Of a stretch of 8,926 nucleotides of DNA, positions 7,165 to 8,926 are shown in pieces. The first letter of the stretch is position 1; the number at the start of each line of letters is the position of its first letter. This stretch comes from Bacillota bacterium. GTDB taxonomy: Bacteria > Bacillota > Clostridia > Lachnospirales > Lachnospiraceae. The position numbers were made by a program, and so were the translations under genes. The notes beneath the pieces were generated by a model. It was not told the DNA's origin. It made no database searches and saw only the letters and a list, made by a program, of their open reading frames with translations. The DNA lies in NCBI GenBank assembly GCA_023458855.1, contig JAEWWQ010000361.1, forward strand, positions 1 to 8,926, read 5' to 3'.

Positions 7165-7395
7165 TTAAATGATGTATGGTTTTAATACTCCTAATACGTC
7201 ATCAACTGCTTCTTCAGCATGGATATTTAAATCAATTGGTTTAGACAAATCCAAACTAAAAATACCCATAATGGATTTTGCATCGATAACATATCTTCCA
7301 GATACTAAATCAAAATCATAATCGAATTTTGTTACATCATTAACAAAAGATTTTACTTTGTCAATAGAATTTAATGAAATTTGTACTGTTTTCAT
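7165..7395 (-). CDS. HPr-like (Crh-like) protein lacking the PTS active-site histidine
   Basis: This 76-residue protein has the HPr fold signature but is not a working phosphotransfer HPr. Aligning by eye on the KF pair (HPr 28-29) and the KSIMG block (HPr 45-49), the position of catalytic His15 is Ser10 and that of Arg17 is Asp12. The usual GLHARPA segment is replaced by NSIDKVK. The regulatory serine region is intact: Ser41 in AKSIMGIFSLDL corresponds to HPr Ser46, the site phosphorylated by HPr kinase. This combination resembles Bacillus Crh, a co-effector of CcpA that has Gln at position 15. I infer a regulatory rather than sugar-transport role. The ATG at 7395 is chosen because AGGAGG stands 9 bases upstream; an earlier in-frame start near 7464 would translate the promoter. 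It is a lone gene with its own promoter, convergent to thiI and divergent from mtaB. Confidence 0.88.
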   Translation of the reverse strand: MKTVQISLNSIDKVKSFVNDVTKFDYDFDLVSGRYVIDAKSIMGIFSLDLSKPIDLNIHAEEAVDDVLGVLKPYII

Positions 7396-7404
7396 TGGAC
7401 AATA

Positions 7405-7410
7405 CCTCCT
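7405..7410 (-). promoter_or_regulatory. Ribosome binding site of the HPr-like gene
   Basis: The minus strand reads AGGAGG here, a full consensus site, 9 bases before the ATG at 7395. It fixes the start and excludes the longer in-frame reading that begins at 7464. Confidence 0.85.
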
Positions 7411-7422
7411 TAAATTTTTCAT

Positions 7423-7446
7423 ACCTTCAGTATTTATACTAAAGGT
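7423..7446. promoter_or_regulatory. 24-bp imperfect inverted repeat over the HPr-like promoter (operator candidate)
   Basis: ACCTTCAGTAT (7423-7433), central TT, and ATACTAAAGGT (7436-7446) are complementary at 10 of 11 positions. The repeat covers the predicted -10 and start site of the minus-strand promoter and lies upstream of mtaB on the other strand. The size and symmetry suit a dimeric DNA-binding regulator. I do not recognise the site as that of a known regulator. Confidence 0.5.
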
Positions 7447-7464
7447 TTCAACTGGAAAAGTCAA
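7436..7464 (-). promoter_or_regulatory. SigA-type promoter of the HPr-like gene
   Basis: On the minus strand TTGACT (7464-7459) and TAGTAT (7441-7436) are separated by 17 bases. They match the -35 at 5 of 6 positions and the -10 at 4 of 6. The expected start near 7429 gives a leader of about 35 bases that includes the AGGAGG site. On the plus strand the same spot contains TATACT (7435-7440), which could be a -10 for mtaB, but no matching -35 is seen. Confidence 0.55.
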
Positions 7465-7487
7465 TGATAAAACAATACAAAAAATGT

Positions 7488-7492
7488 GAGGA
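7488..7492 (+). promoter_or_regulatory. Ribosome binding site deciding the mtaB start
   Basis: GAGGA lies 5 bases before the ATG at 7498. An in-frame GTG at 7486 would overlap this site and have no site of its own, so 7498 is preferred. Confidence 0.7.
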
Positions 7493-7497
7493 ATAAT

Positions 7498-8868
7498 ATG
7501 AAAAGTGTAGCATTACATAATTTAGGATGTAAGGTAAATGCTTATGAAATAGATGTTATGCAACAAATGTTACAAGAAAAAGGATATATCATTGTGTCAT
7601 TTGATGAAAAGGCTGACATTTATATAGTAAATACATGCAGCGTAACGAATATAGCCGATCGAAAGAGCAGACAGATGCTCCATAAGGCTAAGAAGATGAA
7701 TCCCGAAGCAGTTGTAGTCGCAACAGGCTGCTATGTACAGACTGGAAAAGAGATACTGGAACAGGATGACTGCATCGATATCGTAATAGGGAATAATCGA
7801 AAAAGGGATATTGTAAAGATCGTTGAGGAGTATATACAGGAACAGCAGGTGACAGATGCAGTTATTGATATTAACAATACGGATGAATATGAAGAAATGA
7901 ATCTGAGACAGACAGCGGATCATACCAGAGCATATATCAAGATTCAGGATGGATGTAATCAATTCTGCTCTTATTGCATAATTCCTTATGCAAGAGGAAG
8001 GGTGAGAAGCAGAAGCGCAGAGAATATTCTGGCGGAAATAGAAGGAATTGTTGCTGCCGGATATAAAGAAATTGTTTTGACAGGCATTCACATCAGTTCT
8101 TATGGAACTGATTTTATAGGAAAAGATTCGGAAGATTATCTGAACGCAGAAAAAAAAGACAGGAAGACGATTGCCCAGGAAAAGGGATATTTATTGCAAC
8201 TGATCAGACAGATTCATCGGGTGAAAGGTCTTGAACGGATTCGAATCGGGTCTTTGGAACCGCGCATCATAACAGATGAATTTGCACATGCACTGAGCGA
8301 ATTACCGAAAGTGTGCCCGCATTTTCATTTATCATTACAAAGCGGCTGCAATGCAACTTTAGAAAGAATGAATAGACACTACACAGCGGAAGAATACTAT
8401 GAGAAAGTCAGGTTATTGCGTAAATTTTTTGTACATCCGGCGATTACGACAGATGTGATCGTGGGATTCCCGGAAGAGTCGGAAGAAGAATTTCAGATAA
8501 CAAAGGAATTTCTTGCCGAAATTAAATTTTATGAAATGCATATTTTCAAATATTCAAAGCGGCAGGGAACAGTTGCGGCCGATATGAAAAACCAGATACC
8601 GGACCTGGTCAAAACGCGAAGAAGTAGTGAACTTCTGAAAATGGAAGAAGAGCAGTCAAAAGAATATCGGAACTATTATCTTGGAAAAGAAGAAGAAGTA
8701 CTCTTTGAAGAAGAAAAGGAGATGAATGGAGAACTGTATTGGACAGGTCATACAAAGCAATACGTAAAGGTCGCGGCGCTAAGCGATGTGAGCTTGTCTA
8801 ATCAAATAAAAAAAGGGAAAATATGCCGGTTTTTACAAAATGATATTATGTTAATTGAATTATTCTAG
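7498..8868 (+). CDS. mtaB: tRNA t6A37 methylthiotransferase MtaB
   Basis: MtaB is a radical-SAM enzyme with two 4Fe-4S clusters that converts t6A to ms2t6A at position 37 of ANN-decoding tRNAs. The 456-residue product has the three methylthiotransferase domains. The N-terminal UPF0004 domain carries the auxiliary-cluster cysteines Cys11 (HNLGCKVN), Cys47 (NTCSVTN) and Cys78 (TGCYVQ). The radical-SAM core has Cys153, Cys157 and Cys160 in CNQFCSYC. A C-terminal TRAM-like RNA-binding domain follows (about 390-456). HNLGCKVN, IIPYARGRVRSR and SLQSGCN point to MtaB rather than MiaB or RimO. Two departures: a charged stretch between SSYGTDF and LLQLIRQIHRVKG (about 205-230) looks some 15-20 residues longer than I expect, and VGFPEESEEEF has Glu where VGFPGE is usual. 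Bacillus subtilis has the orthologue yqeV next to its rsmE; here three genes intervene. Its promoter is not clearly visible. Confidence 0.95.
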   Translation: MKSVALHNLGCKVNAYEIDVMQQMLQEKGYIIVSFDEKADIYIVNTCSVTNIADRKSRQMLHKAKKMNPEAVVVATGCYVQTGKEILEQDDCIDIVIGNNRKRDIVKIVEEYIQEQQVTDAVIDINNTDEYEEMNLRQTADHTRAYIKIQDGCNQFCSYCIIPYARGRVRSRSAENILAEIEGIVAAGYKEIVLTGIHISSYGTDFIGKDSEDYLNAEKKDRKTIAQEKGYLLQLIRQIHRVKGLERIRIGSLEPRIITDEFAHALSELPKVCPHFHLSLQSGCNATLERMNRHYTAEEYYEKVRLLRKFFVHPAITTDVIVGFPEESEEEFQITKEFLAEIKFYEMHIFKYSKRQGTVAADMKNQIPDLVKTRRSSELLKMEEEQSKEYRNYYLGKEEEVLFEEEKEMNGELYWTGHTKQYVKVAALSDVSLSNQIKKGKICRFLQNDIMLIELF

Positions 8869-8877
8869 TGAGAAGCA

Positions 8878-8906
8878 TTGAATTTTTGCGATAATTAGAG
8901 TAGAAT
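8878..8906 (+). promoter_or_regulatory. Putative promoter for a gene beyond the window end
   Basis: TTGAAT (8878-8883) and TAGAAT (8901-8906) are 17 bases apart, matching the consensus at 4 of 6 and 5 of 6 positions. It begins 10 bases after the mtaB stop, so the next plus-strand gene probably has its own start site near 8913. No terminator hairpin for mtaB is seen between 8869 and 8926. Confidence 0.5.
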
Positions 8907-8926
8907 AAGCTTAAATATACATGAAA

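Noticed and set aside
7396..7464. 23-residue N-terminal extension of the HPr-like protein
   Set aside because: The extension would read through the AGGAGG site and the promoter -10, and HPr-family proteins begin close to the MKTVQIS strand. The start at 7395 fits the family and the ribosome binding site.
7486..7497. GTG start for mtaB
   Set aside because: It would overlap its own purine-rich site; ATG at 7498 has GAGGA at 5 bases and gives the usual KSVALHNLGCKVN beginning.
7075..7497. Possible mobile insertion carrying the HPr-like gene
   Set aside because: The gene is reversed relative to its neighbours, but I see no terminal inverted repeats flanking it, no target-site duplication, and no transposase. 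The inverted repeats present are explained as terminator, hairpin and operator-like sequence.
7597..8091. 164-codon open frame on the minus strand inside mtaB
   Set aside because: It is antisense to a well-conserved radical-SAM gene, its translation is rich in Cys, Ile and Tyr with no recognisable domain, and no ribosome binding site stands out. It is a shadow of mtaB.
1..8926. CRISPR array, tRNA, rRNA, toxin-antitoxin or defence genes
   Set aside because: Nothing resembling spaced direct repeats, tRNA cloverleaf features or defence-family domains was seen. All intergenic gaps are about 105 bases or less and are accounted for by regulatory elements or hairpins.

Overview
The window looks like an ordinary chromosomal segment of a low-GC, motile Gram-positive anaerobe. 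The best guess is class Clostridia, family Lachnospiraceae (Roseburia/Lachnospira/Butyrivibrio-like). The basis is the codon and base composition, strong AGGAGG-type ribosome binding sites, Firmicute-style chemotaxis proteins, a rhodanese-less ThiI paired with a cysteine desulfurase, and a Crh-like HPr paralogue. The family assignment is inference from protein style; no rRNA or other phylogenetic marker lies in the window.

Layout. Positions 1-2856 hold the end of a chemotaxis operon: the 3' part of cheA, then cheW, then a chemoreceptor gene overlapping cheW by 11 bases. A clear intrinsic terminator follows at about 2884-2915. Positions 2931-7074 hold four co-directional genes: prmA (ribosomal protein L11 methyltransferase), rsmE (16S rRNA m3U1498 methyltransferase), a NifS-type cysteine desulfurase and thiI (tRNA 4-thiouridine synthase). 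A convergent small gene on the minus strand (7165-7395) encodes an HPr-like protein without the phosphorylatable histidine. Two hairpins separate it from thiI. Divergent from it is mtaB (7498-8868), the radical-SAM enzyme that makes ms2t6A37 in tRNA. A promoter-like element at 8878-8906 points out of the window toward an unseen gene.

How the genes work together. CheA, CheW and the receptor form the core signalling array that controls the flagellar motor. The second block is a translation-apparatus modification cluster: PrmA modifies L11, RsmE modifies 16S rRNA, the cysteine desulfurase supplies persulfide sulfur to ThiI for s4U8 in tRNA, and MtaB thiomethylates t6A37. In Bacillus subtilis the orthologues of prmA, rsmE and mtaB (yqeT-yqeU-yqeV) are contiguous behind dnaJ. 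Here the desulfurase-thiI pair and the reversed HPr-like gene sit between rsmE and mtaB, and a chemotaxis operon lies upstream.

I see no mobile element, CRISPR array, tRNA or rRNA, and no intergenic stretch over about 105 bases. No undescribed multi-gene system is evident. The points most worth a second look are the HPr paralogue that lost the PTS histidine but kept the regulatory serine, the 24-bp inverted repeat lying on its promoter, a 19-bp palindrome just ahead of the cysteine desulfurase, and a chemoreceptor with almost no extracellular part.
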